Positions 35,321 to 47,933 of a stretch of 64,000 bases of DNA are shown here, one piece after another. Position 1 is the first letter of the stretch. Each line of letters opens with the position of its first letter. The position numbers and the translations under genes are program-made. Origin of the DNA: Batkoa obscura (taxonomy: Eukaryota; Entomophthoromycota; Entomophthoromycetes; Entomophthorales; Batkoaceae); NCBI GenBank assembly GCA_030770535.1, contig JASVEC010000009.1, forward strand, positions 1 through 64,000, given 5' to 3'. The notes under the pieces were generated by a model, which was not told the DNA's origin, ran no database searches, and saw only the letters and a program-made list of their open reading frames with translations.

Positions 35321-38300
35321 CTAAGAAGTTGGCCTAAAATACAAGTCAGCCCACCATTTGCCCATGATGTCCGGATTAAGCCTATAAATTAGTGCTCTAT
35401 TCTTTAATCCTTGATCATTCGATGTGCTTGTTTTCTTGTCTTCATCTGATTTGATATCTTCTTTATATTCCATTTTGGGCTCACTGTCGTCAGAACTATA
35501 ATCAACATCTGAACTAGAATAACCATTTACCTTTGGTTTGGCTACTGCCTTAGCAGTCGAATCTGGGTCTCCCTTTTCCGGTTCCAAAAATTGATCAATA
35601 TACAAGGCTATTAAATGACATAAGAAATTAGGAAGGTCTGGAGATTTTTGAAATAATGGGAAATCCCCATCCTCTCCTTCATAAAGTGAATAAAGGTAGT
35701 AGAGGGAATCTGCTGGATTGTCTGATCTAATGGCATGTAAAAGTTGACGGAGAAATGTCCCAAAAGAATATAATCGAACAAATTCAATGTCATACATAGT
35801 TGCTAACTCAAAAAACTCTTTACATTTTTTTGGATGGAAAGTTTTAGGTTGATCTCCTAAAAAATGATACTCAATCTTACTATTTGATCTCCTATGGCGA
35901 CGACTAGTTAAAACTCTCAATCTCATATTCAAATATTCTAAAGTTTTAAAATAACTGTGAGGTAAAGTGATAACTTTCGTTCGACCCTCTTCACTTCCAC
36001 TACATAAAATAGACTTAAATTCTGGTGACATTGGTTTAACTATACATGTAGGGATTTTAAACTCCCCATAGCTACTATCACTATCTTGGACCTTAAAAGT
36101 AACTTCATCCTTATCGCCGCTCTTTAATAGTCTTTCATAATCTGAAAGGAGGGGTTCTATAATGGAATGCTGTCTACTAATTACCTCCTTTAAAGTAGCC
36201 TTTAATTTACGACGCATATAAGTTGTTTTTAAAAATGCATGGTAATTGATAGCATAAGCGGCAGCTCTGCTTTTTAAAGGATCTGGTTCAGTCTGGAGAT
36301 GTTCGTAAGAGGCATACTCACTGGAATCCTTTAGGTTAAAAAGGATTCTTAATAAAACACCATATGGTGTTCTAGAGGAATGCCATGGTGGAAATAAAGA
36401 AAATTTGATAGCATCATCAAATGCTGCATCTCCAGAAATGAAGTAGCAACAAGGCTGGAAATCTAAAGAACAATAGCACAAACCTACAGATGAATATTGA
36501 AATAGATTAATCATACTACTTTCTTTTTCTGTTTGTTGGTAAATTTCTACAATTGATGTGTAATTCTTGATTATTTCTCTTGCTATAAAATTGGTTAACT
36601 TAGAAGGCTCAGTTGCTTTATTGTGAGTTGCATAATCATGATGCTTTAAAATATTCCTATACCATTCACCGAACGTGTCTCTTAATAAAATAATTCTAAT
36701 AAGGTTACTATTCACTAAAATTTTACTAATGATTTTGTTAAAGTAGCCATATAGCTTAGCATCAATATAGTGAACAACTGTTGACTCAAATGATAAATAA
36801 CCTAAATAGTTGTTATGATTTAATACAAAAATAGCAACTGAAGGTATTGAAATCAATTTTAAAAAATAGGTTGCTGCTAATGTACTCATATCCAGATTAT
36901 GTTTGTAGCATAACATGATTCTAAACAATGGGTTTATAATTGAAATAACGGAATCTTTTATATAATCATCATTTCCATTGGTTGAAACCCCATCATTTGA
37001 ATTAGTACCTTGATTGAATTCGTTTTGATTCTTTGATGATTTTTGTTTTGCTAAAGGCATAAGATTTTGAGGAATTTGGATTAATCTAGATAAACCGGGT
37101 CTTGCAAGGTCAGTAATTTGATAAGAATGCTCACTTTCAAGTGGGAAACATGTAAGTAACTTCATCCATTCTTCATCTTTTTCAAAATGTCGAAGCAATA
37201 AAAGTAACCTTTTAAGTGTTCTATAACCGTACCTTTGGTATTTGCCTAACGTTGACTCATATTGTACAATATTTTCATTTTCATTCATATTGTTTAACAT
37301 TGGAACAACGCGTGGGTGTTGGGCCCATAACATAAAGCTGTGTCCAAATAAATATATAAAGCGTGATGTTACTAATTCTTTTGGAATATTGTTCCTAAAT
37401 TCAAAAACTGAGAACATTTCGTCAAATAGGTTAAATACGGGTGTGATCGCATTGACATCATATTCGGTTGGACAGTTATCAATCAATTTATAAGAATAGA
37501 ATAAGCTGGAGAGGTTTAGGTCTTTAATAGGCGGATTAAACTGGTATTTTTTAACTGCACTTATAAGAATATCACTCGAGTGCGCTATAATTCTCGATGT
37601 ACTATAATTAAGAGCATGGAATGTTGTACCAGAATCTTCTTCTCTAGAACAATGATTGAGTAAAACTTTGTTAACTTTTGAACAAATTGCTTTAAAATAA
37701 TGTGGATAGCTGCGGTTAAATTCTCCTACAACTTCATCGGTCATTAAGGTTTTGAATGTATTCAAAACACCAACTATATAGGCTGGAGCTATGTTGTGAT
37801 AATTTTTACTAAATAGAACTAAGAGTCCAATACTGAAAACAGGTAGTATATTATAGTTAGCTAAAAATTGTCCACCCATCTCTTTATAATCAAATGGGCG
37901 GTACTTTATAAGAGCCATTTCACAAAGTGGATCAAGTACACTATTCATAACATAAATTATGTATTTGTAAAGATCATCTGTTTGAGGCTTGAATTTAATT
38001 CTTTTAGGATCAATTTGCTTTTGCTTTAATGTACCTAATCTTTTATAAAACTCTTGGAAAACAGAATAGTAATCACGTGTTATCCTCCCAAGGTCGCTAA
38101 AAGCTGGATCATTAAATTGGAATAAGACCCTTAAATAAATTAAAGATTCATCAAAGAATATCAGTTTTTCTTGAAGGTCGATGGATTTAAGATTTACATT
38201 TTTCAATATTTTATAAAAGGCAACTAATAAGTCAAGGAAATGACATCCTTCTATTTCCTTCATTAACATTGCTTCCTGTAAATATACATAATTTTCATGT

Positions 38301-39511
38301 TTAATTATGTGATTTAAGAGATAAGTTGAATAGTTTAATAAGCAGCATCTTAATCGTTTAAAATACACTTTTTTGGGTGTTAATGTTCGATCTGATTCGT
38401 TTCTTTCAATTGTAAATACTTGATTCAATGAATTAAATATTGGTAAAACAATTGATTTTATAAACGTAGAATTCATGTTCAAATCCTCTTTATCATAAAT
38501 ATTGAGATGTTGGTAGCATACTTTGCAAAATAATGGAACAATTTTATCAAAAAACTCAGTTTCTGTAGCAAACTTATAATTTGATTCGACGGTACTACTA
38601 ATTAAAGTTGTTAATTCACAAAATACTTTTTCTAACTTATAATCTGCTCTAGAGTTATCTTCTATTACAACTTGCTCGTTACTTCCACTTGGTAAAATGT
38701 TGAATGGCTTCCTTAATTCACTAAAAAAGGTTGAATCTGGATTGAACCTTGGTGTATATGATAGCTCATCCAATTTTGATCCCAAGTATTGAAATAGTGC
38801 TGGTACAGCTTTAGTTGAATAAATACAATAATTTGAAAACCCTCTTTTTTGTAACGTTAAAAAGAATATTAAAAAGTGCTGATTCCTATACTCAGTGGTA
38901 TTGAGATTTAATAAACTAAATATTCTATCATAAATCTCATAAACTTGAAAAGAATACGTGTTTGAAACAAAGCTTTCAATCACTTCAAACTTTTTATAAT
39001 ACCTTGAAAATAAAGTACGATCAAAGAGTGCAAAATGGTTTGGAAATGCTATGGGTAGATGCATCTTTTCCATTATATTGAGGGTAATTCTTAAGATATC
39101 TGGGTCATTAAAATAAACCAAAGAAACAAAAAAGGCATCTAAAATCCTAAAAACAAACTCTTCTTCTCCAAAGATCCATTTTTTTCTTTCATTTAATTCA
39201 TTGGCAGAAAAACGTTCCGATATAACCAAATAATAACTTCTTATGATTCTTAATAAGCGTAACAAATTTTTCTCAATAATACTAACCTCAGTATCCCCCG
39301 CTTTTAATTGTTCTATTTGGGTTTTAAAACTGGTCTCAAACTGGTTGAATAAATAAAACAGATCCGTTTCAATAACAGAAGTAGTAAGCCCTCGAATTCT
39401 CTCTAGTATTAATTTGGAGTTATCAAGAGATAATAGGTAGTCTACTATCCCCGAATTTTCAATATGAGATGTGACTTTTTCCAGCCTAGTATTGTATGCT
39501 TGGTTTTGCAT
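35321..39511 (-). CDS. Very large helical-repeat protein with C-terminal BTB/POZ-like domain
   Basis: 1396 residues in one uninterrupted exon. The first ~1150 residues are alternating amphipathic helices typical of ARM/HEAT folds with no catalytic motif. At about residues 1160-1270 a BTB-like fold is suggested: 'DEVTFKVQDSD', 'MSPEFKSILCSGSEEG', 'KVITLPHSYFKTLEYLNMRL', then 'FFELATMYDIEFVRLYSFGT'. An acidic, Ser-rich linker follows ('SSSDVDYSSDDSEPKMEYKE') and a conserved-looking tail 'IMGKWWADLYFRP'. ARM plus C-terminal BTB recalls cullin-3 adaptors such as ARMC5 or fungal BTB-ARM proteins, but I cannot name the family. Single exon among intron-rich neighbours is unusual. Confidence 0.6.
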   Translation of the reverse strand: MQNQAYNTRLEKVTSHIENSGIVDYLLSLDNSKLILERIRGLTTSVIETDLFYLFNQFETSFKTQIEQLKAGDTEVSIIEKNLLRLLRIIRSYYLVISERFSANELNERKKWIFGEEEFVFRILDAFFVSLVYFNDPDILRITLNIMEKMHLPIAFPNHFALFDRTLFSRYYKKFEVIESFVSNTYSFQVYEIYDRIFSLLNLNTTEYRNQHFLIFFLTLQKRGFSNYCIYSTKAVPALFQYLGSKLDELSYTPRFNPDSTFFSELRKPFNILPSGSNEQVVIEDNSRADYKLEKVFCELTTLISSTVESNYKFATETEFFDKIVPLFCKVCYQHLNIYDKEDLNMNSTFIKSIVLPIFNSLNQVFTIERNESDRTLTPKKVYFKRLRCCLLNYSTYLLNHIIKHENYVYLQEAMLMKEIEGCHFLDLLVAFYKILKNVNLKSIDLQEKLIFFDESLIYLRVLFQFNDPAFSDLGRITRDYYSVFQEFYKRLGTLKQKQIDPKRIKFKPQTDDLYKYIIYVMNSVLDPLCEMALIKYRPFDYKEMGGQFLANYNILPVFSIGLLVLFSKNYHNIAPAYIVGVLNTFKTLMTDEVVGEFNRSYPHYFKAICSKVNKVLLNHCSREEDSGTTFHALNYSTSRIIAHSSDILISAVKKYQFNPPIKDLNLSSLFYSYKLIDNCPTEYDVNAITPVFNLFDEMFSVFEFRNNIPKELVTSRFIYLFGHSFMLWAQHPRVVPMLNNMNENENIVQYESTLGKYQRYGYRTLKRLLLLLRHFEKDEEWMKLLTCFPLESEHSYQITDLARPGLSRLIQIPQNLMPLAKQKSSKNQNEFNQGTNSNDGVSTNGNDDYIKDSVISIINPLFRIMLCYKHNLDMSTLAATYFLKLISIPSVAIFVLNHNNYLGYLSFESTVVHYIDAKLYGYFNKIISKILVNSNLIRIILLRDTFGEWYRNILKHHDYATHNKATEPSKLTNFIAREIIKNYTSIVEIYQQTEKESSMINLFQYSSVGLCYCSLDFQPCCYFISGDAAFDDAIKFSLFPPWHSSRTPYGVLLRILFNLKDSSEYASYEHLQTEPDPLKSRAAAYAINYHAFLKTTYMRRKLKATLKEVISRQHSIIEPLLSDYERLLKSGDKDEVTFKVQDSDSSYGEFKIPTCIVKPMSPEFKSILCSGSEEGRTKVITLPHSYFKTLEYLNMRLRVLTSRRHRRSNSKIEYHFLGDQPKTFHPKKCKEFFELATMYDIEFVRLYSFGTFLRQLLHAIRSDNPADSLYYLYSLYEGEDGDFPLFQKSPDLPNFLCHLIALYIDQFLEPEKGDPDSTAKAVAKPKVNGYSSSDVDYSSDDSEPKMEYKEDIKSDEDKKTSTSNDQGLKNRALIYRLNPDIMGKWWADLYFRPTS

Positions 39512-40554
39512 TGAAAAAAAATGATGTTTGCTGTTAATTCAAGTTGATTGTTATACTTAAATTTTAGCTTTATTTTATTGGCTCAATTTCCACGCCATTT
39601 AAGTTTCTCAGATTTATTTCATTGGCCACCTTAGTTTTATCCAAGTTGAATTTTAACCCAAGTATCCTATTATTGAATAATTTTTAATATAAAAAAGTGG
39701 TTTATTTACATAAATATATAAATCTAAGTATAGCACGTTATACTATTAATAATAATAGGTAAAAAATACTCCTTAAATTAATATTATTTACAAAGCAAAA
39801 CATAAAAAAAAACTATTATTCAAATAATAATAATGTAATATCTTGTTTATTATTTAAGCACACAAAATGCCGCATTTATACCTTTACCCATAAAATTTAA
39901 TTCTTTCACTACACTTTTACATTATATAATATTTCAAAAGAAAAGACTATAGGGTCATTTCATAAACAAGATTTTTTAAAAGTAAAAACTTATTGGTTAT
40001 AATAGTTGTTATTTTATATATAAAAAACAAGAACAATACATAGTAAAAATATCTTTATATTGCAATTCTACTCTCGCAGTTAATTCTTGATCAAAAAAAT
40101 CAACATTATTTGTATAATGAATGATCTTACAATACACTTTTCTTAATTCTCAAAATTTCAAGTTGATAGTGCTTTTAATCAACAATAGTTAAATAAATCA
40201 ATAATTGGAAAAGCTTTAAAAAGCATTTATAAATTGAATTAATATAAGTGTACAAATTTTTAATCTAAAAAACTTATCTTTCTTTAATTATTAAGATTTT
40301 TCAAAAGACAGTATATTTTAAGAAAAAAAGGCGGAGTTATTGGTTGCAACAGTAATTTTATTGATTAATTTAAAGGCAAAATTGTTTTATGATAAAAATA
40401 TTCTGCTATTGCAGTTCTATACTCCTATCACTTCTTCAAAAAAAACTTAAGCTATAATAAAAAAACCAGAATTAAAAAATCTCACTTTTAATGAAAAGGT
40501 ATAGTAACCCACCATTTAGCTAAAAAGCGCAATATTATATTCATTCATTTACTT
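39512..40554. other. 1 kb non-coding stretch
   Basis: AT-rich DNA upstream of the BTB gene and downstream of the BRAT1-like gene. No ORF, RNA or repeat-family copy was recognised. Confidence 0.5.
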
Positions 40555-42020
40555 TTAATCACAATCCATTACATTATAGCATTCCGCATCAATTTCATCC
40601 AATTCTGAATCGGATGTAAACCAACCTTTAAAATTGGGCACTATTATATCCTTGTGTCTGTCACTATTCCCCTTTAACTGCCTAAACGTAGAGTTCCTTA
40701 ACACATTTAGATTCACCTCTTTCAATTTGAATTTCTCATCTTTTTTAAGCACATGTTTCAATTTAAGATGAGAAAGTTCAAATGCATCCGAATATAAACT
40801 ATTGGGATCACATTTTTTATATAATTGATCCCAATTTAATTTGGTTAAAGACTGTAGAAATATTTCATAACTTCTATAATAATTTGTATTCGTTCTCTTT
40901 TCTTTTAATAAAGCACAATTTTCTTTACATTCTAATTCAATTTCTTTAGCTAATTTAAACGCTCTTTCTCTAACTGTTCTTGTTGCATCATTCAACTATA
41001 ATAAATTATTAAACACTACATTATTTTATATCATATATAATTTACCTTATCAATCAATAATGTATGTAACTTTGATTGAAAAAAATAATCCGTATTAAAT
41101 AACCCTTCTTCCATACCATTCGTCTCTTTATCTATACTACTATAATTTAACTTTAATTTTTTAGTTTCATTGGGAGTATCATAGATAGTATCATTTGCTA
41201 CTGCCAATTTCCAACAATTAAATATAAAATTACAGATAGCAACAATAATTTCACTATCTTCATCATATGATAATTGATAGATTTGATTAATACTAATATA
41301 AAAATTGAAATAATTAAATTAATCACATTATTATTATTATTATTATTATTATTCTAATTTACCTTAAATACATTGAATCTTGATAAAACAGTGGGATATT
41401 TCCTACATTTCTATAATGAAATTGTAACAATTCATTTAATAAAAATAAATGATGTTTTCTTTGAAAATTATTATAAACATTAGCTTCATAGTCAAATTCT
41501 AATTTCCCATTGTCACTCAATTCGTTTTCAATCCCCAAAATAAACTCTGTTGAAATATAAGGATTATTAACTATCATACTTAAAGCTTTATAACAAGAAG
41601 CTAAAACCTGTGGCATATTTTCATTTATTAATAACTTTATAATGAATTGATATAGTCCATTTTTAATAGCAAAATCCCAAGTTTTAAACTCCATTTCTTT
41701 TGAAATAGTTATTGTAGTATTAGTTTCAAATAATTTACCAATAAATAAAATTGTACTATCTCGAACTTCCCAGAATTCACTTATTAATTTCATTTGAATA
41801 CTTGTTAATAAACATTTTGTTTCTTCCTATAAATATTTATACTTTATTAACATGATAACTAATAATCTACTATTAAACCTTACCCCATTATCTAAATACA
41901 ACTCAGGTTTTAATGAAATACCCGTTTTTAGTGAATCATAGATACAATTTAATGTAGGTATATTTAAGGATGGATTCGATAATAAATTTAATACAATTTT
42001 ATGAAATATAATGAACGGAG

Positions 42021-42068
<48 letters not shown>

Positions 42069-44026
42069 ATTTTAATGTTAATGGCATTAATTTTAATCCA
42101 GCAATTAAATATTGGGGTGTTTTATAAATAATTAATTGTTCATTATATGTACATTGTATTAAATGATATTCTATTAATTGTATTATAGGTAAGATCTAAT
42201 TAAATATTAAATCAATAAATTGTTCTAATTTAAAATATAACTATAATTTACATCTAATTCCATGTCTTTTTCTGATAGTACATGTGTTAATAAACTATTT
42301 AATGCTGACCAAGTATAATAAATAATATCTTGTCTTTTAGAAGCTGCTGATTCTTCATGTCTCGTATAAATCCAAAATTCATTTCTTAAAGTTAATAATT
42401 CTTTCCATTGAGTTTCTGACACTTTAGAATCTTTATGAAATTTAATATCTTCACCTATAAATTCCTTAGGATAAGTTATAAATTGTATTACAATTATAAA
42501 TAAATCGTATAATGTATAAAATAATTGTTTTAAATTAATTTTTTGTTTTAATTGATGATTTTCAAATATTGAGGATAAGCAATCTATAAATCGAATAATA
42601 CTTAATCGATTTAATGTATTTAAATAAGGTGATGATTTTATTGCTGTTTGATTATATAAATCCATAAAATTAATTACTATATTATCTTCAATTTCATTTT
42701 CCTCTAATCCATTTAATATAAAATTAGCACAATTATTAATTAATACAAAACATTCTATATAATTATTACTATGAATTATAAATTATAAATTATAAATTAT
42801 ATTTACCATCGTCATTTGAATTATCTATTTCTTCATTTAATATAATACTATTAATACAACTTAAATCGGGCAACAACTTCATTAAATAATTTAAAGTTTC
42901 TGCTGCTTGACTTTTTAACCAACTTTCTTCTAATTTCCAAATAATCCAAAGTTCATTAAGCTAAATAAATTATAAGCATAAACAACAAACAAATAACTAA
43001 ATATTACTTACTAAACCTAATTCTTTAATAATATCTGATACTAATATATATATATTATGATTATCTTTCATATCAATGTTAATTTCAGGATGACATAAAT
43101 ACCAAATTAAATCTAATTTAACTTTAATATTATTTGCTTGTGATAAATTATCATTTTCAATTAATGCTTTTTGAAAATTAATAATTTCTGGGTTTAACTC
43201 TTTTAATAACTCATTATAAACCGGTGTTTCTCTATTAATAGCTGATAGATGTAAACATTTAGAATAAAATTTAAAAGCTTGTGTAGCTACCTAAATATAA
43301 AATTAATTTTTTATTTCTTTTACATGAAAATATTTTTGAATATATTAAAAACTTACAAAACATGACTCATCAAATAATAAACATGAAAAATAAGTTGGAA
43401 ATGTTTCTGATTTTAATATGCTTTATATAAATTAATAATTTATAAAAAATAAAAAAATAAAATTACCATTCTATTAAACATGTATTCTCCAATCCCGTAA
43501 ATAAAGCAAATAGCGCTGTATCTCTTAAAATAGGTTGAATGGATTGAATACAATATAACCACCAATTATTAAACAAATTAGGTAATAACTGATTAAATTG
43601 GATTTGATAATCTAAAACTTGTTTTATATCTGTTTTTATACTTAAGCTATAACTTAATGCTCCTAATAATTTAATGCCTAAAGCTAAATTTCTTAATTCA
43701 TCTAAGTCTTCTCCTTCAGAAAATATACTATCTTCATTAGGTATGGGCCCCATAATACGCTATTAAAATTTAATTAAAATTAATTTTTAATATATATTAT
43801 AATTTAATTTTACCTTTATCAATTCTATCCCTACACCTTCATTGAAATAATAGTTTAAATATTCAAGTTTATTAGATAATAAAGGTTTTGCTAAGTAATC
43901 ATATAATTTTAAATATTTGATTGAATCTTTAATTTTATAGATATGTTCATTATCATTTTCTATATCCATTAAACTTAAACTATTTAATATTTGGAAATAA
44001 TCTTCATCTTTATTATATTCATTCAT
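40555..44026 (-). CDS. BRAT1-like HEAT-repeat protein
   Basis: About ten exons on the minus strand from ATG 44026, with introns of about 40-70 bp. The protein is helical throughout. Recognisable pieces: 'LALGIKLLGALSYSLS' and 'LRDTALFALFTGLENT' near the N-terminus, 'FVATQAFKFYSKCLHL', and 'ISEFWEVRDSTILFIGKLFE' followed by 'PQVLASCYKALSMIV', which resembles the WEVRDS..F block of animal BRAT1. The C-terminus ends 'LDEIDAECYNVMDCD', close to the acidic Asp-Cys tail of BRAT1. BRAT1 is a cytoplasmic partner of the Integrator nuclease INTS11. A poly-Asn run coded by an ATT repeat (42028-42066) interrupts one exon. Head-to-head with valyl-tRNA synthetase. The name rests on short motifs only. Confidence 0.55.
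42026..42066 (-). repeat. In-frame trinucleotide run coding poly-Asn
   Basis: (TTA)n on the plus strand, read on the minus strand as AAT codons: about 13 consecutive Asn in the BRAT1-like protein. Flanking residues ('LTLKF' and 'KSPFIIFHKIV') are coding-like on both sides, so the run is an insertion in a loop. Confidence 0.7.
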
Positions 44027-44119
44027 TTTTAAAATAAAATAAAATAAAATAAAATAAAATAAAAATTTATGATTTCCAAATTTTGAACAATTTAAAAGAT
44101 ATTTAAAAAAATTTCAAAT
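44027..44119. promoter_or_regulatory. 93-bp bidirectional promoter region
   Basis: Only 93 bp separate the divergent start codons of the BRAT1-like and ValRS genes. It contains five tandem AAAAT units (44033-44061). Both core promoters and 5' UTRs must fit here. Confidence 0.5.
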
Positions 44120-47100
44120 TTGTTTTCTCAGATGTTACTCAAACTATTACAGCATTCTTATAAACTAAAAGACAATAAATGTTTATTAAATAAATTAAAA
44201 CAATCTAATAATAATAATAATAATAATCCTATTCTTATTAATAGATGGAATTATTATACTTTACCTAATAAAATTGAATCGAAGCTTAAAAACAATGAAT
44301 TAAAATTAAATACAGAATATTTACCAGTAAGAATGTTATTATTAAAATTAAATTTGTTCATATATTGAATATTAACATTGTTATTTATTAGACAGATGTA
44401 GAAAAAGATTGGTATAATTGGTGGGAAAAGAATGGTAAAATTTTAATATAAATATAATAAAGCAATTTCATTTATTAGCAATATTTTTTTAAATATTAGG
44501 TTATTTCACCCATGGTAATGAAAAAGATATTAATAATGAAGATAATACATTTACAATGTTATCTCCACCCCCTAATGTAACTGGAAAATTACATATTGGT
44601 CATGCTTTAACTTTTTCAATTCAAGATTGTATTGCTAGATATCATCGAATGAATGGTAAAAAAGTAATCTGGGTACCAGGAACAGATCATGCCGGTATTG
44701 GAACCCAAGCAGTAGTTGAAAGAACATTATTAAAAGAGAAAGGAATAAGTAAACATGATTTAACAAAAGAAGAGTTTTTAAATGAAATTATTCAATTTAA
44801 AAATACATATGGAAATGTTATTTTAGAACAAATGAAAAGATTAGGTACTTCTTTTGATTGGAATAAATTATTTTTTACTTTAGATGAAAAGAGATCAACT
44901 GCTGTTAAAATGGCTTTTATTAAGTTATTTAATCAAAATTTAATTTATCGTTCAACTCGTATTGTTAATTGGTGTCCAAGTTTAGAGACAGTTATTAGTG
45001 ATATTGAAGTAAGTTAATATTTATAATTTATATATTCTATATTCTATATTCTATATTTATTATTCTATATTTATTATTCTATATTTATTATTATTTATTT
45101 ATTATTTAAGATAGAGAATGAAGTAATAGATAAACCAACATTTATAACAATACCAGGCTATAAAGGAAAAGTAGAAATGGGAGTATTACATCATATCAAA
45201 TATGAATTAGTTAATAAAGATAAAAAAGAATATTTAATAGTAGCAACAACAAGACCAGAAACAATATTAGGAGATATAGCCTTAGCAGTTCATCCAGAAG
45301 ATATAAGATATAAAGAATTAATTGGACAAATGGTAAAACATCCCATAATAAAAGATAAACAATTACCAATAATAGCAGATAACATATTAGTAGATATGAA
45401 TTATGGTACTGGAGTAGTTAAAATAACACCAGCTCATGATATTAATGATTTTGAATGTTATAAAAGGAATAAAAATAAAATAAAAATGGAATTAATTAAT
45501 ATATTTGATTCCAAAGGTAATATAATAAATAATAATAAAGAATGGAAAAAATATAATGGATTACATCGATATGATTGTAGACAACAAATAATTAAAGATT
45601 TAAAATTAAATAATAATTATGATAGTAAACATAAAATAAAAGATAATACAATTATATTAAGATGTTCAAGAACAAATGATATAATTGAACCTATATTAAA
45701 ACCACAATGGTATATTAATATGAAACAAATGGCAATTAATGCGAAACAATTAATTGAAAATAAACAAATTCAAATTTTACCTAATAATTTTCAAAAAGAT
45801 TGGGATCGTTGGTTAAATAATATACAAGATTGGTGTATATCAAGACAATTAATTTGGGGTCATAAGATACCAATTTATAAATTAAATAATAATAATAATA
45901 TAAATAATAATATAAATAATAATATAAATAATAATATAAATAATAATATAAATAATAATATAAATAATAATATAAATAATAATATAAATAATAATATAAA
46001 TAATATAAATAACATATTAACAGATGAAGAATTAATATTATTTAATAAAATAAAAGATAATTGGTATGTTGGTATTAATGAAAATGATGTAATAAATAAT
46101 ATAAAAAATGAATTAATAAATCAAAATGAAAATAAAATTATAATAAATTCATTAATTAATAAATGTAATTTAATTCAAGATGAAGATGTATTAGATACTT
46201 GGTTTTCATCTGCTTTATTACCTTTATCTGCTTTTAATTGGGATGGAATTAATAATAATAATAATATTAATAATATTAAAGTAAATTATAATTAATATTT
46301 ATTTTTTTAATATTTATTTTTTTATATAGAGTACTAATTTACTTGAAACTGGTTCTGATATTTTATTTTTTTGGGTAGCACGCATGGTAATGTTATGTAA
46401 TCAATTAAATTCTAATTTTATACCCTTTAAAACAATCTTATTACATCCTATGATACGAGATAAATTAGGTAGAAAAATGAGTAAATCATTAGGTAATGTC
46501 ATTGATCCAATACATATTATTGATGGAAGAAGTTTAAAAGAATTAAGTGAACCAATTATTAATTCAAAACATTTAACTTTAAATGAAATTGAAAAAAGTT
46601 TAAATAATTTAAAAATAGAATATTCAAATGGTATTCAACAATGTGGTACGGATGCTTTAAGATTTAGTTTAATTAATTATTTACAACAGGTAATTATTAA
46701 AATAATATATAATAATATATAATAATATATTAATTAATTAATTATTTTTTATTATTATAGGGTAAACAAATTAATATAAATTTAGATAATATAATAACAA
46801 CTAAACATTTTGGTAATAAATTATGGAATATGGTATTATATTTTATTAATAAAAAGAAACAATATTCAACAATTAATTTAAAATATGAAGATTTAATATT
46901 AAATCCAAAAATAATTAATTATAATGAATTAAATTTATATCAAAAATATATTTTGTCTAAATTATCAAAAACAATAATAAATTATCATAATTCTATAAAT
47001 TTATTACAATTACATAATACAACTATAGAATTACGTAATTTTATTATTAATATATTATGTGATATTGGTATTGAATTTTCAAAATTATCAAATCAAAATA

Positions 47101-47477
47101 ATTTAATTACATTTAATATAATGGATTTATCAATTGATATAATATTAAGATTATTACATCCTATTATGCCATTTATTACAGAAGAATTATATCATTCATA
47201 TTATTATCCATCAAAACCTAATTATGATTCTTTAATGTTAGCAAAATTACCTCAAAGTAAATATTTTGAGAAATTTATTAATGATCAAGTAGAACATGAA
47301 TTTGAAGTAAGATTATTATACTATAATAATATATAATATATAATAAATTAATTTATTGAATTTCTTTAGTTTATATTAAAAATTATTCATAGTTCTAGAT
47401 CCTTACGTCAATCGTATCATTTATTAAATGATTTAAAATTACCTTTTTATTTAACAATAGAAAAACAAGAAGAATTA

Positions 47478-47516
<39 letters not shown>

Positions 47517-47933
47517 CTACAACAATATATTAAGGTATTTCAAGATTATCAGTCAATTATAATGAAAATGAGTAATATGAAAAGTATTCAATTAATTTAT
47601 AAAGAAAATGATAATAATAATATGTTAAATCATCATTCAATTTTAATTAATTTTAAATCAAATAATAAAATTATATTAAGTGTTCCTATTTTAAAAGAGA
47701 AGAAATATTATGATATTGTAAAATTAAATAATGAAATGAAAAAGATTGAGAATAAAATTAAAATGATTAATAGTAAGAAAGATGAGTTAGTAGAGAAAGT
47801 TAATAAAAAAGATTATGAATTAAGAGTACCCGAAAAGATTAAAATTAGAGATCAAGAGAGATTATTTACATGGAATTCAGAGTTAGTGCAAGCTAAGGCT
47901 AACTTATTATTAATTCAGAAGATATTAAATTGA
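44120..47933 (+). CDS. Valyl-tRNA synthetase
   Basis: Seven exons (44120-44326, 44392-44434, 44500-45008, 45111-46280, 46330-46689, 46761-47306, 47370-47933) give about 1132 residues. Class I signatures: '[16 protein letters not shown]' (HIGH) and '[14 protein letters not shown]' (KMSKS). '[10 protein letters not shown]' precedes; the editing domain has '[11 protein letters not shown]' and '[13 protein letters not shown]'; '[16 protein letters not shown]', '[18 protein letters not shown]' and an anticodon-binding helical domain follow. The C-terminus has the ValRS coiled coil ('[20 protein letters not shown]'). Low-complexity Asn/Ile insertions are in frame. Fungi often use one gene for cytosol and mitochondria; the Lys/Leu-rich N-terminus could target mitochondria. 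Confidence 0.96.
45889..46017 (+). repeat. In-frame Asn-Asn-Asn-Ile repeat inside ValRS
   Basis: A 12-bp unit (AATAATAATATA) is repeated about ten times, encoding NNNI repeats directly after '[12 protein letters not shown]' and before '[11 protein letters not shown]'. It sits in a loop of the catalytic domain following the WISRQ...WG(H) block and keeps frame exactly. Confidence 0.85.
47479..47515 (+). repeat. In-frame AAT run (poly-Asn) in ValRS C-terminal part
   Basis: About twelve AAT codons between 'KQEELNN' and 'LQQYIKVFQ'. Likely a length-variable microsatellite. Confidence 0.7.
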
